Below, one piece after another: positions 17,756-26,095 of a DNA stretch of 64,000 nucleotides (its first letter is position 1; every line of letters begins with the position of its first letter). Source of the stretch: Lachnospiraceae bacterium XBB2008 (lineage in GTDB: Bacteria; Bacillota; Clostridia; Lachnospirales; Lachnospiraceae); contig FMVL01000008.1 in the NCBI GenBank assembly GCA_900102235.1, forward strand, positions 62,001-126,000. The letters are read 5' to 3'. The position numbers and the translations under genes were made by a program. Under the pieces are notes generated by a model, which did no database searches, was not told the origin of the DNA, and was given only the letters and a program-made list of their open reading frames with translations.

Positions 17756-18831
17756 TGATCATGTTTGATGATATTTTCGTTACTTTAACATTTGATCTGG
17801 TTGCGATCCTCATAATCCTCGGGTTGTGCATGACCCCTAAGAATCCCGATGAGAAAAACAATCCCGGAACCCGGATCTTCATGGGGATGGGAATCTGCGT
17901 CATTGCGGGAGCGGTTCTGGATATCATATCCGGTTCGCGATTATTCGGTGATAACCTTTTCCCGATCATATGCCTGTCTACTCTTGGCGAGATCACCGTC
18001 ATCGGCTTTATGTTCTTTCTTTTGCTGTATACGGATTATTCGTTTTTCAGAAGCAGGGATCATCTGCGCAGGCATTTTGCGGCATATCTGGCGCCTTTCG
18101 CGTTTATTGCCGTGATCGTCATCATTAACGCTTTTGCTGGGATACTGTATACCCCGGTCGATGATCAGGTGGTGACTCCGACTGTGCTGTATTATGCAGT
18201 CGGGATCATAGAGGATCTGTATCTCTTCATACCGGCTGCATACTTCCTGATGTGCTACGTTAAGTACGGTAACAGGAAATTCTTTCATCCGCTGAGCATC
18301 TGTATTCCGATCCTGTGCGGTGTGGTCCTGTCGATCGTCACTCCTTTCTCAGTACAATTCCTCGGTTTTGCCACAGGACTTGCTTTTCTCGTTTTTTCCA
18401 GGATAGATTCGTGGCGGTTTATCGATGTGAAGACCGGGTTTTATAACAGAGCATATCTGGAGTATGTCCTGAAGATGATCGCCGATAAAAAGGGATCGTT
18501 CAAGGGTATGATAATAGCTGATATAGAGGGCGATCACATCGCTTTCTCAAGAGTGCTCAAAGAGGAACTTCCCAGCGGAAGTGAAGTGGTAGTACCGGAT
18601 AAGGGGCGTTTCGTATACCTTGCGGATTCCGGAAATATGACGGAACTGGATGCACTGGCCTCTTTGATAGGTCTGGGAGCGGAAGAACATGACGAGGATC
18701 ATCCCGATAAGATACTGTTCAGGGATGCAGTCTGCAGCAGTTTCAAGGATGATGAAGCCATACAGGCTGCGATAAGGACACTTAAGCTGCGGATAAACTC
18801 AGGTTCGGAAACGGGGAGAGAGCAGATATGA
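17755..18831 (+). CDS. Seven-transmembrane protein with degenerate GGDEF-like domain
   Basis: Residues 1-225 form about seven membrane segments. Residues 230-355 start with DVKTGFYNRAYLEYVL, the D-x-x-TG-x-x-NR entry motif of GGDEF (diguanylate cyclase) domains, and continue with a strand MIIADIEGDH where an active enzyme would have its first metal-binding aspartate. The GGDEF signature itself is missing and the domain is short. Cyclic-di-GMP synthesis is therefore unlikely, and a binding or signalling role is more plausible. The gene overlaps its neighbours at both ends (ATG in the upstream stop; ATGA with the following GNAT-like gene), which suggests coupled translation. Confidence 0.8.
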   Translation: MIMFDDIFVTLTFDLVAILIILGLCMTPKNPDEKNNPGTRIFMGMGICVIAGAVLDIISGSRLFGDNLFPIICLSTLGEITVIGFMFFLLLYTDYSFFRSRDHLRRHFAAYLAPFAFIAVIVIINAFAGILYTPVDDQVVTPTVLYYAVGIIEDLYLFIPAAYFLMCYVKYGNRKFFHPLSICIPILCGVVLSIVTPFSVQFLGFATGLAFLVFSRIDSWRFIDVKTGFYNRAYLEYVLKMIADKKGSFKGMIIADIEGDHIAFSRVLKEELPSGSEVVVPDKGRFVYLADSGNMTELDALASLIGLGAEEHDEDHPDKILFRDAVCSSFKDDEAIQAAIRTLKLRINSGSETGREQI

Positions 18832-19688
18832 TGAACATGATTCAGGTAACTGAAGAGAATCTGGATGAATTCAGGGATCTCATCCCTGAAGATATAGCCG
18901 AGAATCTCAGCCGGCAGCCATATCATTGCATAGCCCTCGAAGCGGGCGATTCGGATCCGTCGGCGGCTCTTGTCTGGGAGTTTAAGTATCTTAATGATGT
19001 TACCAAACCGACGCTCTCACGTCTGTCCTGGCTTCATGCGCGGGATAATGAAGCCGGCAGCGACATTTTTTCGGAATACGGAGCGATAGTAAAAGAAGTT
19101 GAGACCAGAAAGAGTCTGGTCTTAATGCCGGAAGATGATGCAGCCGGTGTCACGGATGTTCTCAGGGATGTCGGCTTTGACCTGAAAAAAGCGGAAGGTG
19201 AGAACCTCATCGTCACAGTCGGGATGCTCTCCGAACTGGATATCATCAAAAAGGGAAAGGTCCCCGACTATCTGAGCCCTTTGGAATCACTGATGGCACG
19301 TTCGTTCAGACGCGGGCTCATGAACTGCATCTTCCACACCAAAAGAGAGAAGCTTGAGGATCTTTCCTGTCTTCCGATGGAATGGTTTGAACCGGAACTG
19401 TCATGTTCCGTGCAGATGGATGATAAGATCACCGGGATGCTGCTGGTCCACAAGTGCTCCTCGGGAAGATTACGTGTGGAATTCATGTCTGCAACCGGAC
19501 CTGACGCCAAAAAAGACCTTTTGCACATGGTGCGGTTCTCGATCCTGCAGGCAGTCAGCAACTATCCGGAGGACACAGAGGTGATCATCCCGAGACGGGA
19601 TGAATCTTCCAGAAAACTCGCAGGATATTTCTTCCCGGACAGAAAGGGCGTCAGTTGTGTTTTCGGTGAAAGAACGGAAAGTGAATAG
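18828..19688 (+). CDS. GNAT-like protein, acetyl-CoA loop not recognisable
   Basis: This 286-residue soluble protein has the size and two-half layout of the other GNAT-like proteins in the window. It opens with VTEENLDEFRDLIPEDI, as the protein at 60176 opens with ITADNMMDYEAILPDIV. I cannot find the R/Q-x-x-G-x-G/A loop where motif A should lie (around residue 70), so catalysis is doubtful. It overlaps the 7TM gene by four bases (ATGA) and is followed after two bases by another GNAT-like gene. Both stand before a small YbjN/CesT-like gene and the double-calpain gene. A partner or immunity role is an inference. Confidence 0.75.
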   Translation: MMNMIQVTEENLDEFRDLIPEDIAENLSRQPYHCIALEAGDSDPSAALVWEFKYLNDVTKPTLSRLSWLHARDNEAGSDIFSEYGAIVKEVETRKSLVLMPEDDAAGVTDVLRDVGFDLKKAEGENLIVTVGMLSELDIIKKGKVPDYLSPLESLMARSFRRGLMNCIFHTKREKLEDLSCLPMEWFEPELSCSVQMDDKITGMLLVHKCSSGRLRVEFMSATGPDAKKDLLHMVRFSILQAVSNYPEDTEVIIPRRDESSRKLAGYFFPDRKGVSCVFGERTESE

Positions 19689-19690
19689 AT

Positions 19691-20566
19691 ATGATCATCA
19701 ATACGGTTAATTGCAATATCGTATCCCTGGACCGGCTGGCCAATTATATGTACTATATCAAAACCGATGAGCTTCCGCTCATTAAAAGGGGTGAAGCGGT
19801 CGTTTTCGGAATAGACAGCCTCACCAATGACCACATCGGAGCTGCGGTAGCGGAAACGGCACCCGAACCGGATAACGGCCCCGGACATGTTCTTGTCATC
19901 AGGGATATGTATCTGGTGGAGGAATATCGGACACCTGAAGTATTCGACGGAGTCATTAACAAGATATCCGAAGAAGTGATCCGCAGGGATTATACAGGGA
20001 TCGTCATGCAGAACGCATATCCCGATGATCCGGTATACGAGTCCTATCTTGAAGACAAGGCTTTCCGTCTTGATGACGGAAACACCATATATGAAGTTGA
20101 TGTGGATTGTATTTACGATCATCCGATCTTTAAGAAGACCGTTTCCGGTCTGAACGGTTCCATCAAGAAGATCAGCGATCTGGATATGACCGAGAAAATG
20201 GCTTTTATGTCAGAATGGGGCGGTCGTTTCCCGAAGGGACTGTCCTGCGAGCATCTTCCCGGTAAATGGCTGCAGAGTTTCAGTTATGTTTATGAGAAAG
20301 GCTCTGAATTTAAGGGATTCGTCCTCACTTCCGAATTATCATCGGAAAAACTTTATATCGGAGGGATCTATTCGGAACCGGGTCTGCCGCTTGTTCCGGC
20401 AGCGCTCATCACAGTTCTCGGCAGAGATGTGATACTTGATTCGGATTATCGCAAGGTTATGTTTGCCGCGGCGACAGATGAAGGCAGCAGGCTTTGCGAA
20501 AAAGTACTTGAAGGCATACACAGCATCAGGAAATGGAAGATCCACAATTATTATCTGGAGGTATGA
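19691..20566 (+). CDS. GNAT-like protein, degenerate
   Basis: The product is a 291-residue soluble protein with a GNAT-like N-terminal half. The strand IRDMYLVEEYRTPEVFDGV (about residues 74-92) occupies the motif A position but lacks the glycine-rich loop. The second half (about 145-290) is related in layout to the second halves of the other copies. Spacing from the previous gene is two bases, and the stop at 20564-20566 sits within the ribosome-site region of the following GTG-started gene, so translation is probably coupled. It may bind acyl-CoA weakly or serve only as a protein-binding fold. Confidence 0.75.
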   Translation: MIINTVNCNIVSLDRLANYMYYIKTDELPLIKRGEAVVFGIDSLTNDHIGAAVAETAPEPDNGPGHVLVIRDMYLVEEYRTPEVFDGVINKISEEVIRRDYTGIVMQNAYPDDPVYESYLEDKAFRLDDGNTIYEVDVDCIYDHPIFKKTVSGLNGSIKKISDLDMTEKMAFMSEWGGRFPKGLSCEHLPGKWLQSFSYVYEKGSEFKGFVLTSELSSEKLYIGGIYSEPGLPLVPAALITVLGRDVILDSDYRKVMFAAATDEGSRLCEKVLEGIHSIRKWKIHNYYLEV

Positions 20567-20569
20567 AAA

Positions 20570-21055
20570 GTGAACAAAGAAAACGAAAATGAAACTATCG
20601 AATTCAGCGAAGAGGAACTCTATGAGGCTGCGGTATATGCCATGACAAACGGATTGCTTGATATTCTGACCGAAGACCTTGAGAAGGACGCTCATCTGAC
20701 CATGAATTCCAACGGTCTTCCCGCGATCGATGCCCTCATCGACGGCATAAGCTGCAGGATCTCTTATTTCCCTGTCGGAGATGTCGATACCGACAGATTC
20801 ATACTTATGATCAGAGCAGCAGTTCTTCCGGGCTCGGAGGATGAAGATCAGACCGCCCGGATGCTTGCATGCGAGAGCTTTAATGTGGCGAGCGTATTCG
20901 GAACCGCTGTATTCATACCTACGGACGGAAGCGTCGAGTTTCGGGTTTCAGTGCCCGAAAGAGGCGGCATGGCTGATGCGGAAGATTACCGGTTCATACT
21001 TGACATGATGAAAGAAAGCGTCGGCGAGCTTAATGAACTGTTAGAGGACAGATAA
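20570..21055 (+). CDS. Small acidic YbjN/CesT-like protein, candidate secretion chaperone
   Basis: The start is GTG: GGAGGT at 20557-20562 lies 7 bases upstream and no ATG fits. The 161-residue protein is acidic. An N-terminal helix and several strands (ISCRISYFPVGD, FILMIRAAVLP) are followed by an alpha/beta half with TAVFIPTDGSVEFRVSVPE and a closing helix. This pattern resembles the YbjN / type III secretion chaperone-like fold, in which a strand, turn and D-G-x-V/L strand are typical. The similarity is from pattern only. It lies 34 bases before the double-calpain gene. Two analogous small proteins precede other large proteins at 56006 and 62816, so a dedicated-partner role for the downstream product is a reasonable hypothesis. 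Confidence 0.7.
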   Translation: MNKENENETIEFSEEELYEAAVYAMTNGLLDILTEDLEKDAHLTMNSNGLPAIDALIDGISCRISYFPVGDVDTDRFILMIRAAVLPGSEDEDQTARMLACESFNVASVFGTAVFIPTDGSVEFRVSVPERGGMADAEDYRFILDMMKESVGELNELLEDR

Positions 21056-21089
21056 GAGTCTGAGTGTGATTTTGTCAGAGGACATATAA

Positions 21090-24000
21090 ATGTCAGGATT
21101 ATCAGAAAATCTATCAAAAAAAATACACGAACAGCAGCAGACGATCAAAACCGAAGAACATAAGAATGCGGAATCATATGTCACCTTGCCCGAACCGGAA
21201 TCCGAAGAGAAGGTTAAAGTCATCGGAAGGGATACTCTTGGAGATTCCATTCCCAGAGAAGCGGTTGAAAAGAATCTGACCGGTGCCGTTAAAGGCTTCT
21301 TCGGACTTAATAAGAATAAACAGGTGGCAGCAGGCGGGGATGAAAACGATGTGAACGTTCATCAGCCCGCAAATGCGCATCCCGTGCAGGCTGAACCCGT
21401 TCATGTTCCCGCCATAGATCTTGCCGCCGAGGAGAGGATAAGCGCATCCGAGAGAGCACGTGCCGATTCCTGGAACGATCTGGCAGTTAAGGTCAGCGAG
21501 ATCATCAATTCGGATGAATATCAGAATGCATCCGATGAATCGAAGCTGTATTTTGATCGGATCATGGGCAGCATCCGGGCTGATGTGACGGAAGAAGTCA
21601 GGGTCGCGACCGAGGCTGAAGTATTCAAAAGACTGTACGAGATCGCCGAGCGGATAAAGAGGATAGACCTCTTCGACGGTCCCGATGAGGCGGTAGTCGC
21701 TGCGGATAAAGCACGGGCACTGGCTAAGATCAAAGACCGCGGGATCCTGATGAAACTGTATTCGCTGCTTGAGCAAAAGACCGGCGGCGGGCTGGCACTT
21801 ACAGGCGATGAGAAGATTCAGGACTTTAACGATGATAACTTCCCCGATCGTGAGTTCAAAATCAAGAGAACGCGTATCGGAACAGACGGTTCAATACTTG
21901 ACACCGTAAACATAAGGATCCAGAAGGAAAAGGACAGATCCGGTGAACCGCTTTTTGCCACGGAGCCTGCGATCAGTGATATTAAACAGGGATACCTGGG
22001 TGATTGCTATTTTCTTTCCGCTCTGAATGCCCTTATGTTCAAGGATCCTCAGCTTATCAAAAACTGCATGAAGGATGAGGGCGAAACCGTCGTCGTCAGG
22101 TTCTTTGCCATGTCCACCGGAAGGCCCGTATACGTAAGAGTCAGAAAGACCGTTCCTGTCCATAAGTTCAAAGGAAAGAACCGGCAGGGAAATGACGTAA
22201 CCTCTGTGGAGGAGATATACGGAAACAAGGGACCTCTGTGGGTCAACATGATGGAAAAAGCTTTTGCCGCTGCAAGGCATCAGCTGGATATCTATTGTGA
22301 ATCGGGAGAATTTCGAAGAAATCACAAAAAAAACGAGAAAGGCTACGGCGTTCTTGATTTCGGACTTGCATCCAATGCGATCCGGATACTTACCGGCACA
22401 CAGATGGAGATGAAACTGCTTCCGGGATTGCAGGGAAGGAAAAAATATACGGATATCTCCGCGCTCTTTTCGCAGGTTCATTATGCGGAAAAAGATGATT
22501 TCATGAGAGGCAGGAGAGCCGACGGTTCAAAGAGAACGGCCTCCGACTGGAACAGATACAAAGCCGAGAAGATATTCGGGATCAGGATAGGAGAAGGTGA
22601 TGGCCGTCTTCTTAATATCTTCAGGAAAAACAGAGTATTTGACGCCTATCAGAGGTTCTTGAACGATCATCTTAAGAGGAACTTTAATTCCCTGGGAAAC
22701 AAAGAAGCAAAACCCGGGTTTTCCACTATGACGGACCTGAACCTGTTCATCGAATCAATAGACATCTCGCAGATGCCGACATTAAATCTGGGCGACGGGA
22801 TAGATGAGGCACAGGTCAAAAGACATTATCTTGAGTATTTCAGGAGTACGATCGCCACATCCGGACTTCTGTCAAACGGTATCAATACCAACGGCAAATA
22901 CAGCGAAGAAGAAAAAAAGATATTCAGAGACCTGACGAAAAATCTCGTCACGAAAGACATGAAGAAACGGGCGGTTACAGCTTCGACCGCCAGACATGGC
23001 CTGTCATTTAAGAGCGGATCCGCACTGGTGGGAGGTTCAGGAGAAATGCTTGTTGACGGTGTTGCCGACTCGCATGTTTACTCAATCCTGGGCACCAGAA
23101 CGCGCGATGTGACTGTTAACGGCAAGACCGTTAGACTTCACTTTGTCATCCTGCATAATCCGTGGAATGACTCGAAGGTGCGGCTGTATGAACATGACAC
23201 CATGAAGCCGTATATGGCTGCGGAGGGAACGGACGCCAAGGGTACTTTTCTGATGGAACTGTCAGACTTCTGCAACACATTCCAGGAGTATTCCGTTGAG
23301 AAAGAGGGGGCCTATAAGGAAAAGGCGACATCTCGCCTGGTCGAGGATGATCGTCCCGATTTTGAGGCCGCCGTTGATATGACCGATGATGATCGCATAA
23401 CCGGGTCTGTCAGGGACATGAAGCAGTTTAACGCTGATCTGCGTAAAATGCTGGAAGATATCAAAGGAACTCCCGATTATGCACAATATACTCAGGGTAC
23501 CAGAGATATCATAGACAATTATCTTCATATGATCGCCGACGATACTCCCGCAAGTCAGAGGAATGAGGACGGGGCGAAGATACTTCCGGTCCTTAAGGAT
23601 GTATGGGCACGTAAGAACTCCCTTCTGGATACAGGAGAAAATTCAGTACTCTTAAGGCTTGCCAGTATCCTGCCTCTTTTGTCCACGGGTGACCTCAGAC
23701 TTACCGGAAAGGAAAAGATCACGGATCATTCGGCCGACGACAAGGCTTATTTCGAAACAACAAAACAGATGAATACGACCGAGATGGCCGGAGGCGAGCA
23801 GATAAAGGTCATCAAGCAGGAGATAATAACAGACGATCCTAAGTGTGACTGCACCGCTCAGCCGCTGTTTGCGACCGAACCCTCCGCGGACGATCTGGTG
23901 CAGGGAGATAACGGCGACTGTTTTATGATCACCGGATTAAAGGCCATAGTGGAGAAGAATCCTGACATCATCAAGTCGGCCATGAAGGACGAAGGCTCCA

Positions 24001-25226
24001 CCGTACTTGTCCGCTTCTATGATCATAAGTCACTCGAACCCGTATATGTCCGGGTGAAAAAGAGTCTGGAGATGAGCAGGTTCACATATATTGACAGTAA
24101 AGGCAATACTTTGACGCATGACCGGAGAAAGGGCGCAAAGGGGGCTCTGTGGGTAAACATCCTCGAGAAAGCATTTGCCTACGCAAGACGTGACCTTCAT
24201 GATCCCGGCATGTTTCATAAGAGCAAGCGCGGATACGATGCCATAGACGGCGGATTTCCCGCAGATTTTGCCAGGATCTTTATCGGGAAGAAGTTTAAGG
24301 AAACGAAGTTAAAGGGCGATCGATTTGATAGCAGAGATTATCATGATCTCGATTCCATGATCGATGATGCAAAGAGTCTGCTGAAAGCTCGATTCATGAA
24401 TAAACTGAATAATGACGGATCGAAACGGACAGCCAGAGACTGGAACATCTTCAAGGCAAAATATATCTTCGGGATAGACATCCCGTCCGGTAACACGAAA
24501 CTGTACGATATGTTCCGTAAGAATACGATCACGGATAAATACAACAGTTTTATCAAGGAGCAGCTTAAGGATTTCAAGTCAATGGGACATGGGCAAAGTG
24601 AGGCACCCGGTTTCGTCACCACCGTTGATCTTGATCTGTTCCTTGATTCCATAGACCTGAACCGGATGCCGCTTTTAGGGCTTGACAGCGGCTACGATGA
24701 GATGGAGCTCAGAAAGATGTACATCGAGCATTTAAGGAAGAGCATCAAAGCCCTGAATAAGACGCTTTCGGGTAATGTGAATATGGATGATGAATACCAA
24801 CCCGCGGAAGATGCGGTATTCCGGGAACTCCAAAGTGCCACATCTCACACAGGGGGAAAGCGAAAAACGGTCATAGCTTCGATCCGCGGAGCTACTCTTC
24901 AGAAGCTTAAGAAAAAGGCCGGTGATACCGGAAGCAACGGCGAAGCCAAGATAATCGGTGTCGCTGCAGGGCATTCCTATGTGATAGGCGGGGTAACCAC
25001 TAAGGATGTGACGATCGGCGGCCGAAAGCTCACGAGGAAATTCATAGAGGTGCATAACCCCTGGCACAATAATTATATACGTCTCTATGACAAGGATACC
25101 CTGCGACCTTTTGTCAGAAAGAGCGAAAGGCGCAGCGACGGTACCAAATATGACAACAAGGGTATGTTTTTGATGGAACTGCGCGATTTTATTGAAACCT
25201 TCCAGGGTTACAATATAGAAGAATGA
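21090..25226 (+). CDS. Double calpain-family cysteine protease, 1378 aa
   Basis: Two complete calpain (clan CA, family C2) catalytic domains lie in tandem. In the first, QGYLGDCYFLSAL gives Cys306, DSHVYS gives His662 and LHNPWN gives Asn690. In the second, QGDNGDCFMITGL gives Cys944, AGHSYV gives His1295 and VHNPWH gives Asn1323. Both triads look intact. The duplicated unit includes the helical segment before each domain and the LFATEP entry, and each unit ends with an LMEL-DF-TFQ motif (near residue 745 and at the C-terminus). The N-terminal 120 residues look disordered. No signal peptide and no EF-hand or C2 domain is visible. The product would cleave proteins; the target is unknown. It is preceded by a small YbjN/CesT-like gene. 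Confidence 0.9.
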   Translation: MSGLSENLSKKIHEQQQTIKTEEHKNAESYVTLPEPESEEKVKVIGRDTLGDSIPREAVEKNLTGAVKGFFGLNKNKQVAAGGDENDVNVHQPANAHPVQAEPVHVPAIDLAAEERISASERARADSWNDLAVKVSEIINSDEYQNASDESKLYFDRIMGSIRADVTEEVRVATEAEVFKRLYEIAERIKRIDLFDGPDEAVVAADKARALAKIKDRGILMKLYSLLEQKTGGGLALTGDEKIQDFNDDNFPDREFKIKRTRIGTDGSILDTVNIRIQKEKDRSGEPLFATEPAISDIKQGYLGDCYFLSALNALMFKDPQLIKNCMKDEGETVVVRFFAMSTGRPVYVRVRKTVPVHKFKGKNRQGNDVTSVEEIYGNKGPLWVNMMEKAFAAARHQLDIYCESGEFRRNHKKNEKGYGVLDFGLASNAIRILTGTQMEMKLLPGLQGRKKYTDISALFSQVHYAEKDDFMRGRRADGSKRTASDWNRYKAEKIFGIRIGEGDGRLLNIFRKNRVFDAYQRFLNDHLKRNFNSLGNKEAKPGFSTMTDLNLFIESIDISQMPTLNLGDGIDEAQVKRHYLEYFRSTIATSGLLSNGINTNGKYSEEEKKIFRDLTKNLVTKDMKKRAVTASTARHGLSFKSGSALVGGSGEMLVDGVADSHVYSILGTRTRDVTVNGKTVRLHFVILHNPWNDSKVRLYEHDTMKPYMAAEGTDAKGTFLMELSDFCNTFQEYSVEKEGAYKEKATSRLVEDDRPDFEAAVDMTDDDRITGSVRDMKQFNADLRKMLEDIKGTPDYAQYTQGTRDIIDNYLHMIADDTPASQRNEDGAKILPVLKDVWARKNSLLDTGENSVLLRLASILPLLSTGDLRLTGKEKITDHSADDKAYFETTKQMNTTEMAGGEQIKVIKQEIITDDPKCDCTAQPLFATEPSADDLVQGDNGDCFMITGLKAIVEKNPDIIKSAMKDEGSTVLVRFYDHKSLEPVYVRVKKSLEMSRFTYIDSKGNTLTHDRRKGAKGALWVNILEKAFAYARRDLHDPGMFHKSKRGYDAIDGGFPADFARIFIGKKFKETKLKGDRFDSRDYHDLDSMIDDAKSLLKARFMNKLNNDGSKRTARDWNIFKAKYIFGIDIPSGNTKLYDMFRKNTITDKYNSFIKEQLKDFKSMGHGQSEAPGFVTTVDLDLFLDSIDLNRMPLLGLDSGYDEMELRKMYIEHLRKSIKALNKTLSGNVNMDDEYQPAEDAVFRELQSATSHTGGKRKTVIASIRGATLQKLKKKAGDTGSNGEAKIIGVAAGHSYVIGGVTTKDVTIGGRKLTRKFIEVHNPWHNNYIRLYDKDTLRPFVRKSERRSDGTKYDNKGMFLMELRDFIETFQGYNIEE

Positions 25227-25246
25227 TCGGATGATGGGAGAAGCAT

Positions 25247-26080
25247 ATGAAAAATGAAGTAAAAGTGACACGGATCACGGAACTCAACAGGGATTATTTC
25301 ACGGCGTTGTGTCCGGAGGAGATCCTGAATGATGATGAACTGGTACTGCTGGGGGCCATATCCGACGAGGGATACGCCTGCTCAGCTCTGGCTGCGGGAA
25401 TAGATGATGGTATGGCATACCTGGAATGGCTGTATACCGAACCGTCAATGCGCGAACAGGGAGCTGCATCAGCCATGCTCGATATGTTGCTCACTTTGCT
25501 TGAAGACTCCGGGCTGGACGGTATAGAAGCGTTCTATCCGTACGGGGAATGGGAGATGGATGATCTGCTTACCGAATTCGGTTTCCTTGTCGGTGATGAA
25601 AACAATATGTATAAAGTTCCGATAAGCGATCTTGTCTACAGCGCACCGATGGATGAGATAACGGAAAGATTCCGTAACAGGAATGTATTTCCGCTTTCCG
25701 GAGCCAAAATGATGGAAGAACTGAAAGACTTCCTGGCGCGTCAGGATACTGAGATCCATATTCCGGAGGACATCTCGGATATCTACAGTTTTGTCAGGAA
25801 GGATGACGAAGGCAGGATCAGAGGATGTATCCTCACAAGAGAAGAAAACGAGTGGGACTTAAAGGTCGAATACCTGACTTCCGACGGATCGGTCGAAACC
25901 ATAGAAGATCTGATCGGGGCACTGACGAATGTAGTATTGGAAAGCGAACTTACTGAAGGCTATATATACTTTACGGACGGAACAGATAAAGCAGTATCGC
26001 TGGTTGAGCATATCACGGGTGAAGACAGGGATACATATCGTGTCAGCGGAAATCGTCACGCGGTAGTGCTCGGACTGTAA
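25247..26080 (+). CDS. GNAT-family acetyltransferase-like protein (type II paralogue)
   Basis: This 277-residue protein is a close paralogue of the one at 6376. It keeps the acetyl-CoA loop in WLYTEPSMREQGAASAML (about residues 64-81) and the following helix. The second half is degenerate and ends YRVSGNRHAVVLGL, matching FRVSGRNYAVKLFV in the paralogue. It lies 15 bases before the 3483-residue giant gene, just as the paralogue precedes the 3276-residue giant. This is the clearest evidence that GNAT plus giant is a duplicated functional unit. It could modify the giant protein itself, which is lysine-rich, but that is inference. Confidence 0.87.
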   Translation: MKNEVKVTRITELNRDYFTALCPEEILNDDELVLLGAISDEGYACSALAAGIDDGMAYLEWLYTEPSMREQGAASAMLDMLLTLLEDSGLDGIEAFYPYGEWEMDDLLTEFGFLVGDENNMYKVPISDLVYSAPMDEITERFRNRNVFPLSGAKMMEELKDFLARQDTEIHIPEDISDIYSFVRKDDEGRIRGCILTREENEWDLKVEYLTSDGSVETIEDLIGALTNVVLESELTEGYIYFTDGTDKAVSLVEHITGEDRDTYRVSGNRHAVVLGL

Positions 26081-26095
26081 GGGGGAAGGAACAAT

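Noticed and set aside
17078-18831. The two 7TM genes as one gene broken by a frameshift
   Set aside because: Each has a full set of about seven membrane segments and its own start, and the overlap is a normal stop-start junction, so two separate genes are more likely.
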